The notes beneath the pieces were generated by a model. The model was not told the origin of the DNA. It did no database searches and was given only the letters and a program-made list of their open reading frames with translations. DNA of 64,000 nucleotides, taken from Tenebrio molitor. Lineage: Eukaryota; Arthropoda; Insecta; Coleoptera; Tenebrionidae. Both the position numbers and the translations under genes were made by a program. Every line of letters begins with the position of its first letter. Positions within the stretch are counted from its first letter, which is position 1. The stretch is taken from positions 28,272,001-28,336,000 of the forward strand of contig NC_091049.1 in assembly GCF_963966145.1 (NCBI RefSeq), given 5' to 3'. This document shows, piece by piece, positions 56,157 to 64,000 of the stretch.

Positions 56157-57287
56157 TTATATCGAACTAAACTGAATCATGACAAGGATAAAAGTGGTGA
56201 CCGAATTCAAAATACTGAAAATCGCAGATCTGTCGATGTAAAAGTAACGAGCGGCGGTGAATTGTGGCATGTTTTGAGAAACAATATTAGTGAAGGCATA
56301 AAATTCATTTTCATTGAGCATAGAGCCGCTAACGCATTCTTGAATCTGGTAGCAGTACGAGAGCAACCCTTCGAACTCTTCTCTTACGGCGTCGCACCAC
56401 AGAATCACAGCGAAGATCCCAAACTACAAAAGGAATGAAAGGAGAATCACAAAGTGTGCACAGCTTACCCAGTAAAAGAACGCATAAGACACACGAGCCG
56501 CCGCTTGCCAATAGTTTTCGGCAACGTCGTGACCCCCCACGTTGTCTTCTCTTCTGATGGTAGTTTCGATGTAAATCAAACTTCTCAGAGCGCCGAAAAA
56601 AATGCTCAGGAGGATGTTCCAACCGAAGATGTCGTTGAAGAGATCCACTGCGTCCTTCAGGACCAAGAGACTTCGTTTGATCTTGAGCAGGATCAAGTAT
56701 GACAGTTGCTTCCGTGCTTGAGTGAAGTGTCGAATCAACAAGATTTTTTGATGTTTGTACCGCGACTGTATCATCTTCAAAATGACACAAATCGACACTG
56801 TGATGAAAAATTGCGAATAGACAGGCAACAATTCGAAGACGTAGGTGTTGACGAATCTAACACCCAAAGCTCTGGTCCAAACGGAAATCGTGTAGACGCT
56901 CACGGCGAGGTATATCGCATTTGATACAAAAAATATCATGTAAAGAGATTTGGCGTTGTTTATTTCACACTCGACTCTCCCCAAATGTCTCACCAGCAGA
57001 AACCATTGTCTTCTCTTCGTCAGTCCGGCGACAATCAAAGTGTAGAAACTGCAAGCGAACAAGACTGCTTCGTGGAGGATTCGCAGGACTGATGAAAGAA
57101 ACATCGATTGGGAAAACTGCCACTTCTTCGATACCAAAATCGTGGATAAACCAATTAAATGAAGAAGAAACATCGCAACTGTGTATAATTTTCGTGGCGT
57201 GGTGATGGTCAAGTCTTGGATTTTTGGTGGTGTCAACGCTAACAAACTCCCAAAAGAGAAAATTGTTTTTATTGCTCTCAGATCCAT
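56157..57287 (-). CDS. L28, gustatory receptor, subfamily D, 361 aa
   Basis: Exons 57287..56469 and 56423..56157, 45-nt GTAAGC...TTGTAG intron, phase 0. MDLRAIKTIFSFGSLLALTPP start; Inr-like ACAGTTGG on the minus strand at 57315-57308. Loop RHFTQARKQLSYLILLKIKRSLLVLKDAVD, then FNDIFGWNILLSIFFGALRSL. After TM5 it has IETTIRREDNVGGHDVAEN. Exon 2: FGIFAVILWCDAVREEFE, ending ARYFYIDRSAIFSILNS then VTTFILVMIQFSSI. Complete; paired with L29 as L24 is with L25. Confidence 0.91.
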
Positions 57288-57944
57288 AAGTGTTGACTGG
57301 AACTTGTCCAACTGTTGAAAGCTTCGTTACAAATGTATTCCGGGGACGTAAATATTCCATACACAGAATTAGACGTGAGGTTTAGGTGTGTTGTCGGGCG
57401 AGGTTTTGTCAATAATAGAACAACAATACGGTAATGACGGTCGTGTTGTTTTCACGACAATCGAAATCTAAATTCAATTATAACCTTGATTTTGTAAGAG
57501 TGTATTGTAAGGTTAACAAGGAAATTAAAATATTATATACACATAGTTATGTACACTAATTATTCATATTATTGCTCACGGTCACAGATAAACCACTTAA
57601 TGGGGTGTACAAAAAATCAAATCTACGTAGAAACCTCGTGGATCAGCGTGTTGCGTGAAGGGCCCAGAAAAGACAGTTTTCCTAATAAGATATTCACAAG
57701 TTCAGACAGAACGCATAATCATAAAATGAGTTGGGTCGTTTCTAAGCTTTGAGTGGAGAAGATTGTGTCCTAGAAAAAGAGAGTTGACCGCGTCAATGCG
57801 TCGTCTGGGCATCTCGTGGAGTAATTCAAAAATCAAAATTATCAAAGAAGCAGTTGGTTCTAGTATCATGTGGAAAACTGTCCGACTGGGTAGAAATTAT
57901 TTAACAAATATTTTTCACAAATGGCAAATATTTGCCAAAGAATC
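57288..57944. other. L28-L29 spacer
   Basis: D-type 5' flank to about 57440, then unassigned AT-rich DNA. Confidence 0.35.
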
Positions 57945-59580
57945 TTAATTGAACTGGATCATCACCAGAAGGAAAGTAGAGATACTGTTCAAAAGACTCA
58001 AGATCGTCGACCTGTTGATATTGAGGTATCTGGCAGCTGTGAATTAATAATAATAATAATAATTTATAATAATAATAATTTATTATCCAACAGTAGGTAC
58101 ACACTACTAATTACAGGATAACATTATTAACTAAAATATAATTAACTCAATCGAAATACAATAATAACAAATTAACAAAAAAAGAAATAAGAGAAAAAAA
58201 AAAACAAAAATCTAATACTAAAGAAATAAATTACTCATTCACGCCCAAAACTGACCAAATTTTCTAATACCTTATCTTTAATTTGTTTTAATGTGGAACA
58301 AAAAATGTCAACATTAAAGCAATAGGTATTCACTTTGCGGCACATTTCAACGAGGGGTCCATTAGCACAGTGACGAGTATTGACACATGGCAAGTAAAAA
58401 GTTAACGTACTCCTGCTGTTCAGTCTAGGAACATTGAAGTTCAAAGATGAAAGTAAATTTTCATCCGATATAGAATTGTTTATAATTTTACAAACAAAAA
58501 TAATTTGACCTAGTGTACGGCGATCATTTATTGATATATACATGGTACATTTCTTGACAAGCTCTTGATCAACGCATTCATCTCGTTTTCGTTGGTCACC
58601 AACTCACTATTGCAGTCCAGCTTGTGGAAAAGCTGCAACAAATCTTCAAAGTGTTTTCTGATTGTGTCGCACAGCATTATCACAGCCAACGTTTCAACCT
58701 GCAGATGAGAAAATTATCAAAACAGAACTTTCACTCCTGAATTTGTGGTTGTCGGTTTTGAAAAGAAAATGTTTTGTCTTACCCAATTGAACAGCATAAC
58801 TCCAGCGTGAGAGACAATCTGTAAAGTATATTCGTCCTTGTTAACCCTGAGGACTATGTCAAAATAAATCAAGCTCCTCAAAGCTACAAACATGACATTG
58901 AGAAGAATAGTCCAGCCGAATAAATCGTTGAATGAATCGACGGTTTGTCGCAACTTCACCAAATTATTTTTGACTTTTATCAGAATGTGTAACTGTGGAT
59001 TTTTTTTGCCCACGAGGTGTCTCATCAATGTACTTTGGTATCTATACCGTGTTAGTATCATTTTTAAGACAATGCGACACAAGAGTGTGTTAAAAAATAG
59101 TGCGTACATTTGTAAATTCTCTCCCAGATATATTTTAAAAAACTCTAAACCAAGACACTTGATCCAGGCATAAAATGTAAAAGTTGTCACTAGCAGAAGC
59201 AGGATGTGTGACCCAACAAACATCAAATAGTACCATCGTATGGTACTGTTCTTGTTTTCAACACTTTTCAGGTTTTTGATTAAGACAATCCATTTGTGTC
59301 GTTTCAACAAACCAACGACGATTATACTGTAGTAGCTGTGGGCGAAAAGATCTGCTGTAAGCAGTACCCGCAGTACCAATTGCATCGTTGGCAGATTTGC
59401 GACTAAGTACAACGAATTTCTACTGTAGAAATTTATTACGATGCCGGCGATATACACAGAAAATACGAAAACGACGTAAAGCTTCTGGAAAAGTGTTGGT
59501 GACACGTTTGTTATACCGGCGGGTGTCAATGCTAAATATTTTCCAATCGCAAATATTTTCGTAATTATTTCAAGGTCCAT
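57945..59580 (-). pseudogene. L29, subfamily B Gr with a LINE in exon 2
   Basis: Exon 1 59580..58783 (266 codons) is intact: MDLEIITKIFAIGKYLALTPA, loop VGKKNPQLHILIKVKNNLVKLRQ, FNDLFGWTILLNVMFVAL. Intron of 84 nt, GTAAGA...TGCAG. Exon 2 starts at 58698 (VETLAVIMLCDTIRKHFE) and runs open to about 58543 (SLSRNVPC). A 0.5 kb LINE piece follows, then 58046..57945 completes it: EFTAARYLNINRSTILSLLNS, ISTFLLVMIQFN, stop. No other lesion is seen, so inactivation looks recent. The intron is longer than in any other receptor here. Confidence 0.88.
58047..58542 (-). mobile_element. 5'-truncated LINE inserted in L29 exon 2
   Basis: Minus-strand frame 58543-58235 (102 codons) reads RRTLGQIIFVCKIINNSISD, then LLSSLNFNVPRLNSRSTLTF, the usual end of a Jockey/CR1-like reverse transcriptase ORF. 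A 3' tail of ATT triplets adjoins the L29 codons at 58046. Only the 3' end was integrated, as is usual for target-primed reverse transcription. Confidence 0.75.
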
Positions 59581-59949
59581 GTTGTTTGACTTGTCACTGC
59601 TGACTAGAAGTGCTATTGGTGAAGGTTTCACGTTAATTTGTTTTGGAAAACTAATCCTCCAATAAATAAACTAGTTAAATTGAGGAGTCGTTCGTTTGTT
59701 TTGTTTGATGGGAAAAAGGTAAATACACAGCAGTCGCATTATACAGTAGGTCAATTAAGTGCAATCAATAATTCTCTTTGTGAAGGTTTTCAAATTTTGC
59801 TCCTCCGGTATCTTGTTCGAAACAAGACAGAACACACTTTGAAGACTTAAACTTTTTCTGTTTGCTTCTCTGTCGATAATGATTTTTTTATAAATATCAT
59901 CTCCATTTTCTTCCGAGCAGTAACAAATTTCAAAAATATGAATCCTGCA
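59581..59949. promoter_or_regulatory. L29 upstream region
   Basis: B-type element CGTTAATTTGTTTTGGAAAA at 59631-59650, 50-70 nt upstream of the ATG. Nothing else recognised. Confidence 0.4.
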
Positions 59950-60065
59950 TTAGATTGGTTTGAATTGCATCATTACAAAAAATAAAGTGGTGATGAAATT
60001 GAAGGTGGCAAAAATTGACGAAGTGTCGATTTTGAAGATCACGCAGCAATGTAACTCATTTTCTA
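59950..60065 (-). pseudogene. Gr relic, TM7 end of exon 2
   Basis: Minus-strand codons read VIFKIDTSSIFATFNFITTL and then FFVMMQFK, a degraded version of the TM7 signature. Nothing else of the gene is found. It marks the distal edge of the receptor cluster in the window. Confidence 0.6.
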
Positions 60066-60069
60066 AATG

Positions 60070-60430
60070 AAGAATTCATTCTGCCTGATTATTAAAATGA
60101 ACTCCATTTGACCATATGTTTAACCAGAATTCTTTAATTTCATTTATATTTGGTATACCATTATTATTTTGAGTTTTATTATCTGCTAAATTTTTGTAAA
60201 ACAACTTCTCATTATTTCGAAATAGTTTGTTTTCAAATTTCCGTTGTTTATTATTTTAATATATTTTTAATCGTTTAGAATAAATATTTAATTTCTGTAA
60301 TAAAGTGTCTTTAATTTCTATTAATGTTTTATTGTATTCGTTATATTTTAAACACTGTATTCTGTTTTTATTTAAAATCGATTAAAGACAATTATTTAGG
60401 TGATTAGAATTTATGCCCTCTAAATATTGA
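60070..60430 (-). mobile_element. LINE fragment, region before the reverse transcriptase
   Basis: Minus-strand frame with one stop: IRRDLGRITQYLEGINSNH, KYNEYNKTLIEIKDTLLQKL, NIYSKRLKIYQNNKQRKFEN, KLFYKNLAD and EIKEFWLNIWSN. This order is typical of the segment preceding the reverse transcriptase in the LINE family of 39160 and 54280, so it is probably another copy. Confidence 0.5.
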
Positions 60431-60823
60431 GTTATTCTACCTAAATCTCGTCTGATATTATTATAGTGATTTATGTATCAAGAGCATTATGAAGATGTTT
60501 ATGTTCGAGGGCTGCCAGGCCCGAGAGTTTTTAAGATTTTCGAGAGCATAAAAATCGAGTAATGCCCGTGGTGCATACAACGTTTTATGTTTCACTGCAT
60601 TTGAATTTGTGAACATTTAAAAAATTTATAAATTGTGAACTTGATTTTGATGAATTTCCTAGTTTGCGGTGGCTCGTATCTATGACGACTTGTTTGAGCG
60701 GGCGTAAGCAGCGGGCATTATGATTTATACGCCCTAGGGCATTATAGCCTACATAATATATCTCGTTGTCAAGGTATAAAAAACAAATAATGATTCAGTG
60801 AAACAAAATAGTTTATTATACAC
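60431..60823. other. Unassigned repeat-like DNA
   Basis: GC-richer islands (CGAGGGCTGCCAGGCCCGAG at 60499, GCAGCGGGCATTATGATTTA at 60709) suggest a non-autonomous element, but I could not find its ends. Confidence 0.3.
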
Positions 60824-60925
60824 CAAGGTGAAGATTATACCCAGAGCGTCAAGATTAGAGCCCGAGGCGTGCCGAGGGTTCTAAGGCGCGAAGGCTATAA
60901 GGGACTTCTTCACCGTGATTTATAT
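60824..60925. repeat. Imperfect palindrome of about 100 bp
   Basis: Outer arms GGTGAAGA and TCTTCACC pair exactly. Inner blocks AGAGCCCGAGGC and GCCGAGGGTTCT pair with mismatches. It ends 31 nt before the hAT element. Confidence 0.6.
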
Positions 60926-61640
60926 ACTATTTTTTCCACTACTAGATACGTTAAAACAGCGTTTCTCAACCTGTGAAATGAAAGGGGGGCGCGAGCATAT
61001 CGAAAAAATAAATAAGAAAACAACTGTATCAATACTAAATTAAAAACAAGTTTGATAATAATTATTAGTGACTCCCTCGGACCTGTCTTGCAGAGCAAAA
61101 TTTTTCGAAAGAAGATTTAATATTAGAAATTTACACACTGAGAATTTAGTTCAGCGTAATAAAAAAAGCAAATTGAAAAAATGTCCTAAAAAAAGTTGTT
61201 CATTTAACCTAACGGTGCATCTCAGGAAAGTTTGTTACCTTATACCCCAAACACCCTGTATACGAAATGCTCTTGTTTTCAGTGCAGAAAACTCATCATC
61301 CGCCCCTGCTCAAAATTCAAAGCGTGATTTATTACTAAATTGTTTTTTGATTTCGCCATTTGCCCTGAACTCTGTGAAGATTTCTTTTTCGGCAGTTGAG
61401 AGATCTTCGGGAGTATTTTGAAATGGGTTCCTAACCCACTCGTAACTTACGGCCAAGTTGTCGTCAGCAAAAAACTACTTCTTAAAATTCTTTGCCAGCA
61501 TGACATTGGTTACAAAAACAGCTTACACATGTTTTTTAACTAATTCTTCCACATTTGCTAAACATTTCTAGGGTTTTTTGCTTTAACTTTCTGCTCCATA
61601 ATTTTCTACAAAAAGCATTAAATTGATCACTCGTATCCAA

Positions 61641-61668
61641 CATAAACTCCATCCATTTTCAATATACA
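61641..61668. repeat. Left arm of a 28-bp perfect inverted repeat
   Basis: CATAAACTCCATCCATTTTC and eight more bases. The exact reverse complement is at 62548-62575. The two bracket about 880 nt of foreign-looking DNA inside the hAT element, but no target duplication flanks them. Confidence 0.7.
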
Positions 61669-61821
61669 TTACTGTTAGGGAATTTTCTTTTTTAGTATTG
61701 CAATGAAAGTGTTTTATTTTTTCTAATATTGAACATTCAAAGCGGGCGTTTTAAATTTGTCAAAAAATTTGACACTGTCAGATTATAATTATTGAAAAAA
61801 ATACGATTAAGTAGCGATATC

Positions 61822-62116
61822 ATGGAGGCCACAGGCAGTGTTATAAAGAGAAAATGCCTCACTTTAGAGATAAAACAAAGTGTTCACTGGTATTTTAAAA
61901 ACATTTGGGAAGTAAATGGTCCAAATTTGGGGAGGATACCAGTTTACCGAATGGTTGGGGAAATTTTTGCCGTAAGTTGATAAATCCACTTTTAATTTAA
62001 ATTGATCTATTTAAAATGCTAGCTTCAATCTCCTACAGATATCTGAAGGAAAAATACGGAGTAATTTCTGGATCGGGGGCACAGGCACAAAATGGAAACG
62101 ACGCACGATGGAATAG
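61822..62116 (+). other. Transposase-like helix-turn-helix fragment
   Basis: Plus-strand ORF MEATGSVIKRKCLTLEIKQS, then YFKNIWEVNGPNLGRIPVYR and MVGEIFA. A good donor (GCC/GTAAGT at 61972) and acceptor (CCTACAG at 62038) would add ISEGKIRSNFWIGGTGTKWK and a stop, giving 75 aa. The layout recalls the N-terminal DNA-binding region of an insect transposase. Not intact enough to name; no catalytic domain follows. Confidence 0.3.
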
Positions 62117-62547
62117 TGAAGAAATATTTGCGTCGTTGTGCGCTTTTTTTAATTACAAGACCGCCGGCCTTCAGGCTTGATTTCAGAGGGTTTGCTCCTG
62201 AGCACTATTCATTTTGAATGTATCATGCTTCCAGTTTGTGTCCTGCTCTGAAATGTTTTCGTTAAAATCTGTTTATGTTTATTAAGGTACACCTACTTGC
62301 TGGTTTCAATGCCGGTATTTAATATTAACCTGTGGATACCATATTTTAAGTAAAATATTCAAAACTAGTTTACTTTTCTTGATTGCGGGACTTGATTAGA
62401 GATTTGTCAAAAATGACAATAATCGTACATTATAACCTCTTCAAAATACACATAACCTGAATTATTATCTGTGACGTTGCATTTACAGTAGAAAAAAGTT
62501 GTATCCTATTACACTACAAAAGTTACTAAAATCACTAGATTTAGTTG

Positions 62548-62575
62548 TGTATATTGAAAATGGATGGAGTTTATG
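62548..62575. repeat. Right arm of the 28-bp inverted repeat
   Basis: Exact reverse complement of 61641-61668, directly adjoining the TA of the nested MITE. Confidence 0.7.
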
Positions 62576-62577
62576 TA

Positions 62578-62824
62578 CTATTCCGGACACGGAATCTTGG
62601 CCACAACTGACATTTAACTGACAAATATGTGTGCACTGGCCTTTATTGAATATAACCCAACTTTTGACTCGATAATGCTATTTCCCTGCTTTTTTGATGT
62701 CACAATAAAAACTTCAAAGTGATTTTTAATAATTGTCATTTATTAATGACACTAATGATTGGTTTACATCATTTTTTTTAGAAATGTCAAAAGAATGTTG
62801 GCCAAGATTCCGTGCCCGGAATAG
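62578..62824. mobile_element. Nested MITE, 247 bp, TA target duplication
   Basis: Termini CTATTCCGGACACGGAATCT and its complement differ at one position over about 28 bp. TA flanks both sides (62576-62577 and 62825-62826), as for Tc1/mariner-type elements. It lies in the hAT transposase frame, so it inserted after the hAT element arrived. Confidence 0.85.
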
Positions 62825-63209
62825 TATGAATGTTCGCTCCTTGAAGTTGAAGTTTAAAAATATTTAATTTCTCGAATATATCGACCAAGTAGCTCAATTT
62901 CATCATCATCACACAGAAATCATCTCGAAACTTCTCGGCTTCCGGTCCGTTTTCCTTTTCTAGAAAAATGGCGATTTCATCTCTGAATGCATAAATGCAT
63001 TTCACAAATATCCCACGTGAAAACCATCTTGCCTTGCAACAAAACCCTGACGCTGAATGTGCATTCATGATTTTACAAAGTGCAGTAAATAATCTTGATT
63101 TTAGGTGGGTGGGGGGGCGCGATTAAAATTGTGGTTGAAAATTGGGTCGCAAAGACTAAAAGGTTGAGAAACGCTGCGTTAAAACCCTTCCGGGTAATAT
63201 ACTATCCCT

Positions 63210-63345
63210 CCGCCACCCGGTGGCACGGCAATTTTGCCGGAGTACATACACTATTACGGATATTACTATCAAGTAATAGTGCAGTGCTTATCAACATAAT
63301 TACCGGCGTCTCGCCTCCGCATTTTGACTTTGTTGTGTATTATGT
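63210..63345 (-). mobile_element. LINE 3' end, third copy
   Basis: Minus-strand 3' terminus of the LINE at 39160 and 54280. Shared blocks are CCGGCAAAATTGCCGTGCC (complement at 63227), ACACTATTACGGATATT and TAATTACCGGCGTCTCGCCT. Only about 140 nt are present. Confidence 0.75.
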
Positions 63346-64000
63346 TGAAAGAATTGTTGTGTCAGTTTGTGTCGGTGTTCTTTGTGTTTTTACATAAAAC
63401 ATTGCTCAAAAACCTGTAGAAGGAAGGGAAACTGTTGAGGAAGCGTTTTCGTGTACACCTCCCGAAATTAAGTGCAGCAAAAGAACCAGAATTCACACTT
63501 CCAGTGCATGGATTACTTTTCAAAAACCGTAATTATCGTACTTTTAATATCAATATTGTGAATAATTAGTTTCTGATTTTAAGAAGGTATTACATTGATT
63601 TGGTCCAAATAAAATAATATGTAGTAGTCATAGTTGCGATTGTAGGAAAAATCTTGTGTGCGTTGCGAGCGCAAAAGTATAGTCGTTGACCAAAATAAAA
63701 TAGGACAAAGTGTTACCTTAGACAGTTTCACAATTCAAAGATTTGTATAGTGTAACTGGGACGTATGTGTCTCAGATTACAACTTGATTTGACTTGACGA
63801 TTGATCTACAAAAACTGAGGTTGTGTTTTTTTTACTTGTCACCTTGTCACTGTCACTATGTTCAATTAAATAATTGTGAGTTTTTGAAAACTGTCGGTAA
63901 ACTTGTTCATTTGTATTTGGTTCTCTAAAGTAGGAAAACATGGATTTACGATTGTAATTAAAACGTCTTATTCTCAAATTTATACCAATGAATAAACTAA
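63346..64000. other. Unassigned right edge
   Basis: AT-rich sequence with no gene, transposon end or receptor homology that I can recognise. Confidence 0.35.

Larger units (their letters stand above)
60957..63176 (-). mobile_element. hAT-family DNA transposon, degenerate, 2220 bp
   Basis: Terminal inverted repeat CAGCGTTTCTCAACCT at 60957-60972 with its exact complement at 63161-63176. Perfect 8-bp target duplications CGTTAAAA at 60949-60956 and 63177-63184. Minus-strand transposase remnants: 63068-62827 (ARWFSRGIFVKCIYAFRDEI, then LSYLVDIFEKLNIFKLQLQG) and about 61460-61300 (EWVRNPFQNTPEDLSTAEKE), the middle and C-terminal parts of a ZBED-like hAT transposase. The middle is missing and a MITE and other DNA have been inserted. 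Confidence 0.88.

Noticed and set aside
61068..61421. A 117-codon plus-strand frame
   Set aside because: Lies antisense to the hAT transposase C-terminal remnant; no similarity to a protein that I recognise.
63777..63977. A 66-codon frame at the right edge
   Set aside because: No recognisable motif, ordinary length for AT-rich non-coding DNA.
1..64000. CRISPR arrays, operons, ribosome binding sites, rRNA or tRNA genes
   Set aside because: The window is insect nuclear DNA with spliced genes; I found no spaced direct-repeat array, no rRNA segment and no convincing tRNA cloverleaf.

Overview
The window is insect nuclear DNA, AT-rich and full of transposable-element debris. Its backbone is a dense tandem cluster of seven-transmembrane gustatory receptor (Gr, 7tm_7 family) genes. 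The size of the expansion, the compact two-exon genes with 46-51 nt introns and the repeat families suggest a beetle of the Tribolium/tenebrionid kind. That assignment is inference, because no barcode-type gene is present. I count 29 numbered Gr loci (L1-L29) and nine smaller fragments. By my exon joins 23 loci encode a full receptor of 351-369 aa. Four more are nearly complete but damaged: L17 by a frameshifting deletion, L20 by one in-frame stop, L27 by a frame break at the acceptor and L29 by a LINE inserted in the last exon. L15 and L26 are truncated relics.

Almost every receptor has the same plan. Exon 1 (266-279 codons) begins Met-Asp-Leu, carries a short L-T-P motif near residue 20, and encodes TM1-TM6, including the 'FN(D/E)IFGW' helix. 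A phase-0 intron follows. Exon 2 (86-95 codons including stop) begins about ten residues before a 'CD' pair and ends in TM7 with '(A)ARFFSIDRSTIFSILNS' followed by a TTFLLVIIQF-like motif, the Gr C-terminal signature. Ligands cannot be read from sequence.

Layout. 61-12074: L1 (minus) diverges from six plus-strand paralogues L2-L7 (subfamily A), which share a promoter motif. 12697-22415: L8-L14, with convergent pairs L8/L9 and L13/L14 and a divergent pair L12/L13. 22786-44529: a repeated minus-strand block of four subfamilies: A-prime (L16, L21, L22), C (L14, L19, L23), D (L15, L17, L18, L24) and B (L25 plus relics). Copies are intact, broken or reduced to flanking DNA. L20 (plus) and LTR-like, mariner and LINE fragments lie among them. 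44530-48440: degenerate LINE DNA with hairpins. 48832-50595: a six-exon SLC17-type major facilitator transporter, with a decayed antisense paralogue beside it. 51602-59580: L26-L29, a further copy of the B/13-type divergent pair and the D/B pair, broken up by LINE and MITE insertions. 60070-64000: transposons only, including a 2.2 kb hAT element with perfect 8-bp target duplications and a nested MITE.

Together this is a multigene chemoreceptor locus caught in birth-and-death evolution: block duplication, inherited promoters and several independent ways of gene loss. I found no evidence for an entirely new kind of system. The most original signals are the subfamily-specific promoter motifs, an orphan duplicated promoter without genes, and shared stop-free intron-retention frames.
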